Assembly: GCA_045222555.1 (NCBI GenBank)
Contig: JBGUYY010000029.1
Span: 124,001 to 188,000, forward strand
Reading direction: 5' to 3'
Source of the DNA: UBA1756 sp045222555
GTDB lineage: Bacteria; Bacteroidota; Bacteroidia; Bacteroidales; WCHB1-69
Length of the DNA stretch: 64,000 nucleotides
The notes below the pieces were generated by a model, which searched no databases, was not told where the DNA came from, and saw only the letters and a program-made list of their open reading frames with translations. The translations under genes and the position numbers were made by a program. This document shows positions 8,872 to 18,046 of the stretch, piece after piece. Within the stretch, counting starts at the first letter, position 1. Each line of letters opens with the position of its first letter.

Positions 8872-9558
8872 ATGATGCTGAAAAAGAGTGCTTTCTTATC
8901 TCTGTTGTTGCTCTTCGTGCTGTCTTCTGCAGTGCGGGCACAGTCGCACGACTTTGGAGGCATCGTGGAACTGGGCTTTGAGCAGAAATTGGCCAAAGGC
9001 CTGGAGTTGGGACTGGAAGGAGAAGGGCGTTTCAACCACTGCTTCACCTCCTTCAACCGCCTGAAAATCGGGGCCGATTTGGACTACTCTTTCCTCAAGA
9101 AGAAACGCCTAAAAGTTTCATTGGGAGCTGCTTATCTTCTTTATAACCGTTATGGCACAATAGAAAATAGAGGCAGAATCATCGGCTCACTTACCTATAC
9201 CGAAAAATTCTCCGATTTCAAGTTGAGTTTGCGCGCACGGGTGCAATCCACCTTCTACGACATGCAGCGCGGCTACCATAAATTCAATCCCAAAACGTAT
9301 TTGCGTGGAAGACTTCAATTTGACTATACTTTTTCGCAGTTGAACATGTCAATTTTTGCATCCACAGAATTATTTTTAAATTTATACAAAAAAAACAACG
9401 TTTTTATTGAAAATTTCCGTACTATTGCAGGTTGTAATTTCAAGGTGGGGAATGGGCACACTTTGGGTGTGTTTGTGCGTGTTGATAATGAAATACAAGT
9501 TGCTGAACCAGAGAATGTTTATTATATTGGCCTAAAGTACAACTTTAAGAATAAATGA
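8872..9558 (+). CDS. DUF2490-like outer-membrane beta-barrel protein
   Basis: The 228-residue protein has a signal peptide (cleavage near RAQS, residue 24) and then alternating amphipathic strands such as GLELGLEGEGRFN, RLKVSLGAAYLLYNRYG and FKLSLRARVQSTFYD. It ends with an aromatic strand, VYYIGLKYNFKNK, as outer-membrane barrels do. The pattern fits DUF2490. The stop overlaps the start of the histidine kinase gene by ATGA, tying this envelope protein to the regulators. Its exact role in the VTC/DUF4956 locus is unknown. Confidence 0.75.
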   Translation: MMLKKSAFLSLLLLFVLSSAVRAQSHDFGGIVELGFEQKLAKGLELGLEGEGRFNHCFTSFNRLKIGADLDYSFLKKKRLKVSLGAAYLLYNRYGTIENRGRIIGSLTYTEKFSDFKLSLRARVQSTFYDMQRGYHKFNPKTYLRGRLQFDYTFSQLNMSIFASTELFLNLYKKNNVFIENFRTIAGCNFKVGNGHTLGVFVRVDNEIQVAEPENVYYIGLKYNFKNK

Positions 9559-10586
9559 AGTTTTTGAGATTCAAGAAAATTGCAAAGAGCATGTTTTTTG
9601 CGCACCTAATCAACTTGCTTTTCATGGTCTTTGTGGTTTTTTATTATTGCATGGATCTAAATATTGAAAAACAGACGGTCGCATTCAATCCTCATTTGCT
9701 ATTGATTTGTACGCCGTACATACTGATTTATTTGTTGTTAGAGTGTTGGCTATTCCCGAAGTATATCCGTACACGCCGTGTACGAATATATTCAATTATC
9801 GCTTTTGTATTGGTGATTGTGATTTCTGTGCTTTGGAGTTTCCTGATACGTCCGCACCTCACACCAGAAGTGAATATACCATATCTCTCTTTCCTCCGCT
9901 GGGTGGTTTGCTTCTTGATGTGTTTGACGGTGTTTTTTGTCATCACCTCCAACAACATGTTCGCGTTTTCATTCAAGTTAGAACAGGAGCGGGAAGCTAT
10001 GGAGAAGACAAAATTGCAATTAGAGTTGAACCTTCTGAAATACCAGCTCAATCCGCATTTCCTCATGAACACGCTGAACAACATTCATGCGCTCATTGAG
10101 GATGACCGTGACAAGGCACAGGATGCCGTACGTATGCTTTCGAAAATCATGCGCTACATGTATTACGACACCTCCAAAGAACGCGTGGAATTGTCCAAAG
10201 ACCTGGAGATTCTGCATTCTTATTTCGAGCTGATGAAGCTGCGCTATATCGATGGGGTTGACTTCCAGTATAATGTGCCGGAGGAAATTCCTCATGTTAA
10301 AGTGGCGCCCAATCTTTTTGTCAATATTGTGGAGAATGCCATGAAACATGGTATTTCATACGGGCATGCCTCTTTCGTCCATCTTACGTTGGAAGTGGAT
10401 GATGCCCATGTCATTTGCAAGGTTCGCAACAGCAAGTATGAACACAAAAACGCGGCAGATTCCACAGGCTTTGGCGTTAAAAGCATGAGAAAAAGACTCG
10501 ACCTGCTCTATCCCGAACAGTATGAGTATAAAGTAGAAGAAACTGAAAATGAATACTTTGTTGAACTAATAATTCCAGTACAATGA
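9555..10586 (+). CDS. LytS/YehU-type sensor histidine kinase
   Basis: The 343-residue protein has four membrane segments (about residues 15-33, 48-67, 77-97, 115-133) with almost no extracellular domain. A short coiled linker leads to a His_kinase module: LKYQLNPHFLMNTLNNI, with the phosphorylated His at residue 168. An HATPase domain follows, with NIVENAMKHGI and a glycine-box GFGVKSMRKRL. It overlaps the DUF2490 gene upstream and the LytTR gene downstream by ATGA, so all three are translationally coupled. The small sensor region suggests membrane-state or intramembrane sensing, which is inference. Confidence 0.93.
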   Translation: MKFLRFKKIAKSMFFAHLINLLFMVFVVFYYCMDLNIEKQTVAFNPHLLLICTPYILIYLLLECWLFPKYIRTRRVRIYSIIAFVLVIVISVLWSFLIRPHLTPEVNIPYLSFLRWVVCFLMCLTVFFVITSNNMFAFSFKLEQEREAMEKTKLQLELNLLKYQLNPHFLMNTLNNIHALIEDDRDKAQDAVRMLSKIMRYMYYDTSKERVELSKDLEILHSYFELMKLRYIDGVDFQYNVPEEIPHVKVAPNLFVNIVENAMKHGISYGHASFVHLTLEVDDAHVICKVRNSKYEHKNAADSTGFGVKSMRKRLDLLYPEQYEYKVEETENEYFVELIIPVQ

Positions 10587-11326
10587 TCACCTGTATTGCC
10601 ATTGATGACGAGCCCCTTGCCCTGAAACAGCTGTCGGGCTATATCAAAAAAACTCCTTTTCTGACCCTTTCCGGAGCTTTTTCCTCCGCTACGGAGGCGG
10701 ACAATTTTCTGAAGGACAATCCTGTGAGTCTGATTGTTACAGACATTAACATGCCCGATACCAGTGGATTGGATTTTATCAAAAACATGCAAGAGCCTCC
10801 GCTGGTCATTTTCAGCACAGCTTACGAGGAGTATGCCATCGAGGGTTTCAAAGTCGATGCCATTGATTATCTGTTGAAACCTTACGGGTACAACGATTTC
10901 CTGAAGGCAGTGGCAAAAGCACGCCAGTATATCGAGTGGCGTGAAGCTGCTGAAAATGAGCCCGTTGACAATACTGCGGAGAACGATTTTTTTTTCGTGC
11001 GTGCGGATAACAAGAGCGTTAAGGTAATGTTCGACAGCATTTTGTATGTGGAGGCCATGAGTGAATATATCCGTATTCACTTTAAGGATGCGAAGCCTAT
11101 CATGACCTTCATGAGTGTGAAGTTGATGTCGGAGTCACTGCCGACCAAGCAGTTCATGCGCATCCATCGTTCCTACATCATCGCTTTGGACTCCATTGTC
11201 ACGGTGCAGAAGGGTGAGGTGGAGCTTGTTAACGGTGTGGTGCTGCCTATCAGCGCATCGTATAAGGATGATTTGCAGAAATTCATCGACGAGCGATCTG
11301 TTTCGCGCAAAAACGCCAAAGAGTAG
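10583..11326 (+). CDS. LytTR family response regulator
   Basis: The 247-residue protein is a receiver (CIAIDDEPLALKQL, phospho-acceptor Asp54 in IVTDINMPDTSG, conserved Lys in LLKPYGY) followed by a LytTR DNA-binding domain at about 135-240 (FFVRADNKSVKV, ILYVEAMSEYIRIH, FMRIHRSYIIAL). It is the partner of the kinase with which it overlaps. Likely targets are its own operon and possibly the upstream surface genes, but no repeat operator was identified. The gene ends 15 bases from the convergent recG stop. Confidence 0.95.
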   Translation: MITCIAIDDEPLALKQLSGYIKKTPFLTLSGAFSSATEADNFLKDNPVSLIVTDINMPDTSGLDFIKNMQEPPLVIFSTAYEEYAIEGFKVDAIDYLLKPYGYNDFLKAVAKARQYIEWREAAENEPVDNTAENDFFFVRADNKSVKVMFDSILYVEAMSEYIRIHFKDAKPIMTFMSVKLMSESLPTKQFMRIHRSYIIALDSIVTVQKGEVELVNGVVLPISASYKDDLQKFIDERSVSRKNAKE

Positions 11327-11341
11327 TAAAGTTGCTGTTTT

Positions 11342-13456
11342 TTAGCTGATCATTCCCCAGAATTTCTCCCGTTTCATCACCCGTTGCAACTGCGTCGCCA
11401 ACGGTTGGTTCATCGGTTTGGTCAGATTGGGGTCATCCTCCAGAATCCTTCTCGCCAAATCGCGGGTATAGCCCACTAACTTCTCATCTTTCACCAGATC
11501 GGCAATCTTGAAGTCGAGCACACCGCTCTGTTGCGTGCCCTGCAGGTCGCCCGGACCGCGCAGCTTCAGGTCGAAGTTGGCAATCTCAAAACCGTCGGTG
11601 GTGGCCACCATCGCGTCGAGCCGCTGCTTGCCGTCGGAACTCAGCTTCTGGCCCGACATCAGGATGCAGTACGACTGCTCGCCGCCGCGCCCCACGCGCC
11701 CGCGCAACTGGTGCAGCTGCGACAGCCCAAACCGCTCCGCATTCTCTATCACCATCACCGTCGCATTCGGGATGTCGATGCCCACCTCGATGACGGTAGT
11801 GGAAACCAAGATGCAGGTCTCGCCGCGACTGAACCGCTGCATCTCAAAGTCCTTCACCTCGTTTTTCATCTTGCCATGCACCATGCCCACAGCATAACGG
11901 GGCAGGGGAAAGGCACGCGACATGGCTTCGAAGCCGGCCTGCAAGTCCAACAAGTCCATCTTCTCCGACTCCTGTATCAACGGATAGACCACAAACACCT
12001 GACGGCCCGCATCCACCTGCTGGCGCAGAAAGTAAAACATCCGGTTGCGGTCCTTCTCGTACAAATGTCTCGTTATGATGGGTTTACGCCCCTTGGGAAG
12101 CTCGTCAATCACCGATACGTCCAAGTCGCCATATACGGTCATGGCTAAGGTGCGCGGTATCGGCGTGGCCGTCATCACCAGGATGTGCGGCGGTATCGTG
12201 TTCTTTTTCCATAACTTGGACCGCTGTTCCACACCGAAACGGTGCTGCTCGTCAATCACCGCCAGTCCGAGGTTCTGGAACTGCACGTCATTCTCGATCA
12301 GCGCGTGAGTACCGATAAGAATCCGGATGCTGCCGCCCATCAGTCCCTCGTGAATCACCTTGCGGTCAGCGGTTTTCGTGGAGCCGGTCAGTAGCGCCAC
12401 CCCCACATCCATGCCCGACAGCTGCCGTGCGATGTTCTCGTAATGCTGCTGCGCGAGGATTTCGGTCGGCGCCATCAGGCACGACTGGAAGCCGTTGTCG
12501 TTGGCAATCAGCATCACCAACAGCGCCGTGATGGTCTTGCCACTGCCCACATCGCCCTGCAGCAGACGGTTCATCTGGCGGCCACTGCCCATATCGGCAC
12601 GGATCTCCTTGATCACCCGCTTCTGCGCGTTGGTCAAGTCGAATTTCAGACAGTTATGATAGAAATAGTTGAAACTTTCACCCACCCGTGCAAAGATGTG
12701 TCCGCGGAACTTTCTTTCCGTCAATAGTTTGAGCTTGAGCAATTTCAATTGAGTGAAGAAAAGCTCGTCGAATTTGAGCCGCATGGTGCCCCGTAGCAGC
12801 GCGTCCTGATTTTCCGGATAGTGAATCTGAAACAGCGCCTCTTTCAACGGCATGAGATGGTGTGTAGCGATGATCTCCTCGGAAAGGGTTTCAGGAATCT
12901 GATGATAACGCAAATCTAGCAAGAGTGCGGCCGTCAGCTTCGACAGCCCCTTGGAGTCCAAACCCGCCTTCTTGGCCTTTTCGGAGGTGTTGTACAAGGG
13001 AAAGAAATGCTGGGGAATGGTGGTGTCGCGCTTCGCATTCGGGTCGATAATTTCAGGATGAGAGATGTTCCACCGCCGGTTGAAAAGGGTTGGTCTGCCA
13101 AATATTAGCACATTGTGGTGGTTCTTGGCCAGCATCTCCTCCACCCACCGGATGCCGTTAAACCACACTAAATCAAGGGTTCCCGTGCCGTCGGTGAACT
13201 GTGCGGCGACCCGCTTCGAGCGACCTTGTCCCAACACCTGAACCCCGGTGATGTCGCCCCGGAACTGCATATAACTGCCTTCTGACTGGATGTCGCTGAT
13301 CTGGTAAACGGTGGCTTTGTCCACATGGCGGAAAGGGAAGTAGTAGAGCAGGTCGCTGAAGGTGAAGATGTTGAACTCGCGTTGCAGCACCTTTACCCGT
13401 TGCGGGCCCACGCCTTTGAGAAATTCGATAGGAGTCTGTAAGTAGTCGTTAGCCAT
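11342..13456 (-). CDS. recG: ATP-dependent DNA helicase RecG
   Basis: The 704-residue protein has full RecG length. The N-terminal wedge with OB fold is at about 1-240 (TPIEFLKGVGPQRV; FRGDITGVQVLGQG). Helicase motif I is GDVGSGKT, motif II is the RecG-type DEQH, and further motifs are MTATPIPRTLAMT, VSTTVIEVGIDIPNAT and QLRGRVGRG. RecG remodels stalled forks and Holliday junctions. It lies 20 bases after tex on the same strand, so the two probably share a transcript. Confidence 0.98.
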   Translation of the reverse strand: MANDYLQTPIEFLKGVGPQRVKVLQREFNIFTFSDLLYYFPFRHVDKATVYQISDIQSEGSYMQFRGDITGVQVLGQGRSKRVAAQFTDGTGTLDLVWFNGIRWVEEMLAKNHHNVLIFGRPTLFNRRWNISHPEIIDPNAKRDTTIPQHFFPLYNTSEKAKKAGLDSKGLSKLTAALLLDLRYHQIPETLSEEIIATHHLMPLKEALFQIHYPENQDALLRGTMRLKFDELFFTQLKLLKLKLLTERKFRGHIFARVGESFNYFYHNCLKFDLTNAQKRVIKEIRADMGSGRQMNRLLQGDVGSGKTITALLVMLIANDNGFQSCLMAPTEILAQQHYENIARQLSGMDVGVALLTGSTKTADRKVIHEGLMGGSIRILIGTHALIENDVQFQNLGLAVIDEQHRFGVEQRSKLWKKNTIPPHILVMTATPIPRTLAMTVYGDLDVSVIDELPKGRKPIITRHLYEKDRNRMFYFLRQQVDAGRQVFVVYPLIQESEKMDLLDLQAGFEAMSRAFPLPRYAVGMVHGKMKNEVKDFEMQRFSRGETCILVSTTVIEVGIDIPNATVMVIENAERFGLSQLHQLRGRVGRGGEQSYCILMSGQKLSSDGKQRLDAMVATTDGFEIANFDLKLRGPGDLQGTQQSGVLDFKIADLVKDEKLVGYTRDLARRILEDDPNLTKPMNQPLATQLQRVMKREKFWGMIS

Positions 13457-13476
13457 GATTTTGAGAGTGTTAGGGG

Positions 13477-15615
13477 TTATTTTGCGTCTTTGATGGATAG
13501 ACTAATGCGTTTGCGGTCAATCTCCACGGCCATCACCTTCACCATCACTTTTTGGTTGAGGCGCACCACCTCGTTGGGGTTGCTGACGTAGTGGTCGGTG
13601 ATTTGGCTCACATGCACGAGGCCGTCCTGATGCACACCGATATCGACAAAGCAGCCGAAGTTGGTGATGTTGGTGATGATGCCGGGCACGACCATGCCGA
13701 CGGTGAGGTCGTTGATGGAGTGGATGGACTGGTCGAAGGAGAAAATGTCGAACTGTGTGCGCGGATCGCGGCCGGGCTTGGCCAGCTCCTGCATGATGTC
13801 TTTCAGGGTGGGAATGCCCACACGGTCGGTCACATAGTCGGTGAGCACGATGCTTTTCCGCTTCTCCTCGTCGCTCATCAGTTCGGGAACCGAACAGCCG
13901 CAGCGGTGGGCCATCTCATCCACAATGCCGTAGCTTTCCGGGTGTACAGCGCTGGCATCCAGCGGGTTCGTAGCACCATGGATACGCAGGAAGCCGGCGG
14001 CCTGCTCGAACGATTTTTCACCGAAGCGGGGTACTTTCTTCAGCTCTTCACGCGAGGCGAAAGGACCGTTTTCGTTGCGATAGGCCACAATGTTCTTGGC
14101 CAAGGCGGGACCCACGCCCGACACCCGCGCCAACAGTTCTTTGCTGGCTGTGTTGACCTCTACCCCCACATAGTTCACACAGCTTTCCACGGTCGTGTCG
14201 AGGCTTTCCTGCAGCAGGTTCTGGTTCACATCGTGCTGATACTGACCAACCCCGATGGATTTCGGGTCTATTTTCACCAATTCGGCCAACGGATCCATCA
14301 GTCTGCGCCCGATGCTGACCGCGCCGCGCACTGTCACATCGTAGTCGGGGAACTCGTCGCGGGCGATTTGCGAAGCGGAATAGATGGATGCACCGCTCTC
14401 ATTCACTACCACAGCCTGCACCTTATGGTCGAAAGGAATCTTGCTGATGAAATACTCGGTTTCGCGACCGGCGGTGCCATTGCCGATGGCGATGGCCTCC
14501 ACCTTGTACTGCTCCACCATCCGTTTCAGCTTGTCGCTGGCGAGCCGGTACTGCGGCTGGGGAGGATGCGGGTAGATGGTCTCATTGTGGAGCAGCATGC
14601 CTTGTCGGTTGAGAATCACGACTTTGCAGCCTGTGCGGAAACCCGGGTCAATGGCCATCACAATCTTCTGTCCGAGCGGTGGGGCGAGCAGCAGCTGCCG
14701 CAGGTTCTCCACAAACACCTTGATGGCCTCGTGGTCGGCTTTCTCCTTGAACATCTTCCGCATCTCGGTCTCCATCTGGGGCTGCAACAATCGCTTGTAG
14801 GCATCGTTCACTGCAAGGACAACCTGTTCGCTGCAGAGGTTGTTGGCCTTCACGAAATGTTTCCGCAGGCCGGGCAGCACACGGCTCTCATCGGGAGCGA
14901 TGGTAAGGTGCAGCACACCTTCTGTTTCCCCGCGGAAGACGGCTAATATTCTGTGTGACGGGGCTTTGCAAAGTTTTTCACTGAAGTTGAAATACCCACT
15001 GAACTTCTCACCCTCTTTCTCTTTTCCTTTCACCACCTTGGTGGCGATGATGGCCTCTTTGGCAAAAAACTGGCGCAGTCGGTCGCGTACAGAGCGGTTT
15101 TCCGACACCCATTCTGCTATGATGTCGCGGGCACCGGCAAGGGCTTCTTCAGGACTCGCTATGCCATTTTGGGGGTTGACATGCCGTCGTGCGATGCTCA
15201 GCAGGTTGTTTTCGCGCTGACTCATGATGATGGCGGCGAGGGGTTCGAGACCTTTCTCTTTTGCCACGGAAGCGCGGGTTTTGCGCTTGGGACGGTAGGG
15301 GAGATAGAGGTCTTCCAGCTCCGTCATGCTGACGGCTGCCTCAATCTGGCTTTCCAGTTCAGCGGTCAGCTTGCCCTGTTCGCGGATGGAGTCAAGAATG
15401 GCGGCCCGCCGCTTGTCGAGCTCCACCAGCCGGATGTGCCGCTCTTTGATATTGCCGATCTGCACCTCGTCGAGCGAGTCGGTGGCCTCCTTGCGGTAAC
15501 GGGCAATGAAGGGAATGGTCGCACCCGACTCGAGAAGCTCCAACACATTCTCCACCTGTTTCACCTGCAGACCAAGCTCTTGGGCAATTATTTCGGGGTA
15601 ATTTTTCAAATTCAT
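13477..15615 (-). CDS. tex: Tex family S1 RNA-binding protein
   Basis: The 712-residue product matches Tex/YhgF: an N-terminal helical Tex region (MNLKNYPEIIAQELGLQVKQV), a YqgF-like RNase H fold (VMAIDPGFRTGCKVVILN; AIGNGTAGRETE), helix-hairpin-helix units (LLARVSGVGPALAKNIV) and a C-terminal S1 domain (VGMVVPGIITNITNFGCFVDIG). The ATG at 15615 is preferred to one 33 bases upstream because a TTTG-type promoter element (minus-strand GAACTTTGC, 15636-15644) would otherwise lie almost at the start codon. Tex is a nucleic-acid-binding transcription/RNA factor. It is divergent from the orphan gene at 15698. Confidence 0.95.
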   Translation of the reverse strand: MNLKNYPEIIAQELGLQVKQVENVLELLESGATIPFIARYRKEATDSLDEVQIGNIKERHIRLVELDKRRAAILDSIREQGKLTAELESQIEAAVSMTELEDLYLPYRPKRKTRASVAKEKGLEPLAAIIMSQRENNLLSIARRHVNPQNGIASPEEALAGARDIIAEWVSENRSVRDRLRQFFAKEAIIATKVVKGKEKEGEKFSGYFNFSEKLCKAPSHRILAVFRGETEGVLHLTIAPDESRVLPGLRKHFVKANNLCSEQVVLAVNDAYKRLLQPQMETEMRKMFKEKADHEAIKVFVENLRQLLLAPPLGQKIVMAIDPGFRTGCKVVILNRQGMLLHNETIYPHPPQPQYRLASDKLKRMVEQYKVEAIAIGNGTAGRETEYFISKIPFDHKVQAVVVNESGASIYSASQIARDEFPDYDVTVRGAVSIGRRLMDPLAELVKIDPKSIGVGQYQHDVNQNLLQESLDTTVESCVNYVGVEVNTASKELLARVSGVGPALAKNIVAYRNENGPFASREELKKVPRFGEKSFEQAAGFLRIHGATNPLDASAVHPESYGIVDEMAHRCGCSVPELMSDEEKRKSIVLTDYVTDRVGIPTLKDIMQELAKPGRDPRTQFDIFSFDQSIHSINDLTVGMVVPGIITNITNFGCFVDIGVHQDGLVHVSQITDHYVSNPNEVVRLNQKVMVKVMAVEIDRKRISLSIKDAK

Positions 15616-15656
15616 CGTAATCAGATTTTCAAAGTGCAAAGTTCGCATTTTTTTTT

Positions 15657-15664
15657 TAATTTTG
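15657..15664 (+). promoter_or_regulatory. -7 box for the gene at 15698
   Basis: TAATTTTG followed by C lies 33 bases before the ATG at 15698, immediately after a run of T residues. Confidence 0.55.
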
Positions 15665-15697
15665 CAGCATCTATTAAAAATTAGGGAATAATCAGAA

Positions 15698-16384
15698 ATG
15701 TCTAATTCTCAGGATAATATAACAAGTGGTATTGCTTTGACGCCTAAAAAAACTCTCGGATACACTCTGGAGTATCAGCTATTGGGCACTCATACCGATA
15801 CCCCTTTCCTGGAAATATGTAATGAAGTGGCAGCCTCATGCCACTGCAACCTGATTTCCCTGCCCGACCTTTGCCAGATCGGGAATCCTCTGCAGGCGCA
15901 TTTCCACCTCTCATACGCAAGATTTGACATGATGGGGCCGAGCGACATCGACCGCAGCAGTATGGGCAAACAGCTCACCATCCTTTTGGCGCAGAATTGC
16001 ACCACCGACTTCGACCCCAGCGCCGTTTCATCACTCCAGCTCGATATCTTCCAACTCGGTCAGGAGCAAAAAAAATGCTATGCCCTCAATGTCGCTGGCT
16101 ATTACCTCCAGAAATGGGATCTGACCGATATCACCTGCTTGCTGTATGTCTTTGCAGATAAGGATAGAGACGCCTCGATTTTTATCAGTGATTTTCAAAA
16201 GAAAATTCCCTATTTCAACGAAAATCTAACCCAGCGTATCTATGCGGAAGGGAAAAAGTCGAAAAAAGACGAACCCACTCCGCAGGATTTCCTGCTCAAT
16301 ATCGCCTCCTATGCCCAGCAAATCATCGGCCCCCAGCTGAAACCAAGAAATCCCATTTTCCCACAGAAATCATTATTATCATAA
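15698..16384 (+). CDS. Conserved-looking protein of unknown function
   Basis: I do not recognise this 228-residue protein. It has no signal peptide or membrane segment. The composition is that of a soluble alpha/beta protein, with six Cys residues and a lysine-rich segment EGKKSKKDEPTPQD near residue 188. It is preceded by a good -7 box and ends 10 bases before the M49-like peptidase gene, suggesting co-expression with it. Its real-gene status rests on the promoter, the length, and the lack of a competing frame. Confidence 0.7.
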   Translation: MSNSQDNITSGIALTPKKTLGYTLEYQLLGTHTDTPFLEICNEVAASCHCNLISLPDLCQIGNPLQAHFHLSYARFDMMGPSDIDRSSMGKQLTILLAQNCTTDFDPSAVSSLQLDIFQLGQEQKKCYALNVAGYYLQKWDLTDITCLLYVFADKDRDASIFISDFQKKIPYFNENLTQRIYAEGKKSKKDEPTPQDFLLNIASYAQQIIGPQLKPRNPIFPQKSLLS

Positions 16385-16394
16385 ATTATAAAAA

Positions 16395-18008
16395 ATGAAA
16401 AAAACCATCTCTCTTCTTCTGCTGTTCTCCTGTGGAGCAGTCATGTTCGGACAAAACAATGACATTGACGTGAAGGCTCGTGTGAACGAATACGCCTACT
16501 ACGACCTGAAGACCGATTTGACGAAATTGTCAGATAATGACAAGAAACTCATCCCGATTTTCATTCAGATTGCCGACATTATGGATCAGCTTTTCTGGAA
16601 ACAAACGTATGGGGATGTCTCTGATTTCAAAAAGATTAAGGATCCATACATTAAGGACTACATTAAGATCAATTACGGTCCTTGGGATCGCTTGGATGAC
16701 AACCGTCCATTTGTGGATGGAGTAGGGGAGAAACCCGATGCTTGCCGGTATTACCCCCAGGATATTACTCCTGAAGAGTATTCATCGTATGACGACCCCA
16801 ACAAGGGCAGTCTGTACACCGTGTTGCGCCGCGACGAGAAGGGCAACCTCACAACGGTTTGGTACCATGACGAATACAAGGAGGAGATTGACAAAGTGTG
16901 CGCCCTCCTTGACCAAGCCATTGACCTCGCTGAGGATCCCGGTTTGAAGAAATACCTTGCCGAACGCAAGAAAGCCTTCCAAACTGATGACTATTATGCC
17001 AGCGATTTGGCATGGATGGACATGAAAGACAGCCATTTGGATTTTGTGGTCGGTCCCATTGAGAACTACGATGACAAACTCAACGAAGCAAAGGCTTCTT
17101 ATGAGTCTTTTATTCTGGTGAAAGATGAGGAACGCAGCGCACAGCTTTCCAAGTTCATTGCCATGCTGCCGGAAATCCAGAAAATACTGCCGTGCGACCC
17201 GCAATACAAGACCTTTGTGCCGGGCACCTCTTCCGACCTCAACGTGTATGACGCTATCTACTACGCCGGCGACTGCAATTCGGGCAGCAAAACCATCGCC
17301 ATCAACCTGCCCAACGACGACCGCGTGCAGGCCGTGAAAGGCGCACGCCGTCTCCAGCTGCGCAACAGCATGCAGGCCAAATTCGAGAAGATCATGCTCC
17401 CCATCGGCAAAATCGTCCTCGATCCCAGGCAGCAGCATCACATGAAGTTCGACGCTTTCTTCTGGAATGTCACCTTCCACGAGGTGGCACACGGTCTGGG
17501 CATCAAGGAGACCGTCAATGACCACCGTCCCGTGGACGACGCCCTCATGACCGAGAAAACCTCTTGGGAAGAGGCCAAGGCCGACATCGTGGGGCTTTAC
17601 ATTGTGTGTTATCTGATTGAGCAAGGCGAAATCGCTGACATCACTGTTGAGGATGCCATCACCACCTTCATCGGCGGCATCTTCCGTTCGGTGCGTTTCG
17701 GCGCTGCCAGCTCACACGGAAAAGCTAACATGATGTGTTTCAACACACTGAAAAAACTGGGAGCCTTCACCCGTAGTGAAGATGGCATCTATACCATCAA
17801 CTATTCAAGCGCCCGTATCGCCATCGCACAATGGGCTTCTTATATCCTGATGATTCAGGGTGAAGGTGACTTCGAAACCGCTGTAAACTATCGTGCCAAA
17901 AATGGCGTTATCACCCCCGAACTCCAGCAGGACCTCGACCGCATCAATGCCGCTGGCATCCCGCGCGACATCCGCTTCAACCAGGGTCTCAAAACCCTCG
18001 GACTTTAA
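16395..18008 (+). CDS. Secreted M49-like zinc peptidase (dipeptidyl-peptidase III related)
   Basis: The 537-residue protein starts with a signal peptide (MKKTISLLLLFSCGAVMFGQ). The zinc site is HEVAHGLG (His362, Glu363, His366), and the third ligand sits in TSWEEAKADIVGLY (Glu392/Glu393), equivalent to the EECRAD motif of dipeptidyl-peptidase III. Classical DPP III has HELLGH with two residues between Glu and the second His; here the spacing is HExxH, as in a bacterial M49-related branch. It probably trims peptides in the periplasm. Substrate not predictable. Confidence 0.8.
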   Translation: MKKTISLLLLFSCGAVMFGQNNDIDVKARVNEYAYYDLKTDLTKLSDNDKKLIPIFIQIADIMDQLFWKQTYGDVSDFKKIKDPYIKDYIKINYGPWDRLDDNRPFVDGVGEKPDACRYYPQDITPEEYSSYDDPNKGSLYTVLRRDEKGNLTTVWYHDEYKEEIDKVCALLDQAIDLAEDPGLKKYLAERKKAFQTDDYYASDLAWMDMKDSHLDFVVGPIENYDDKLNEAKASYESFILVKDEERSAQLSKFIAMLPEIQKILPCDPQYKTFVPGTSSDLNVYDAIYYAGDCNSGSKTIAINLPNDDRVQAVKGARRLQLRNSMQAKFEKIMLPIGKIVLDPRQQHHMKFDAFFWNVTFHEVAHGLGIKETVNDHRPVDDALMTEKTSWEEAKADIVGLYIVCYLIEQGEIADITVEDAITTFIGGIFRSVRFGAASSHGKANMMCFNTLKKLGAFTRSEDGIYTINYSSARIAIAQWASYILMIQGEGDFETAVNYRAKNGVITPELQQDLDRINAAGIPRDIRFNQGLKTLGL

Positions 18009-18046
18009 TCTTTACCATTATCACTGAAATTTTAAAGAAAATTAAT

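Noticed and set aside
13552..14946. A 464-codon plus-strand frame opposite tex
   Set aside because: The minus-strand tex gene is unmistakable along the whole stretch. The opposite frame is a His/Val/Ala-rich shadow.
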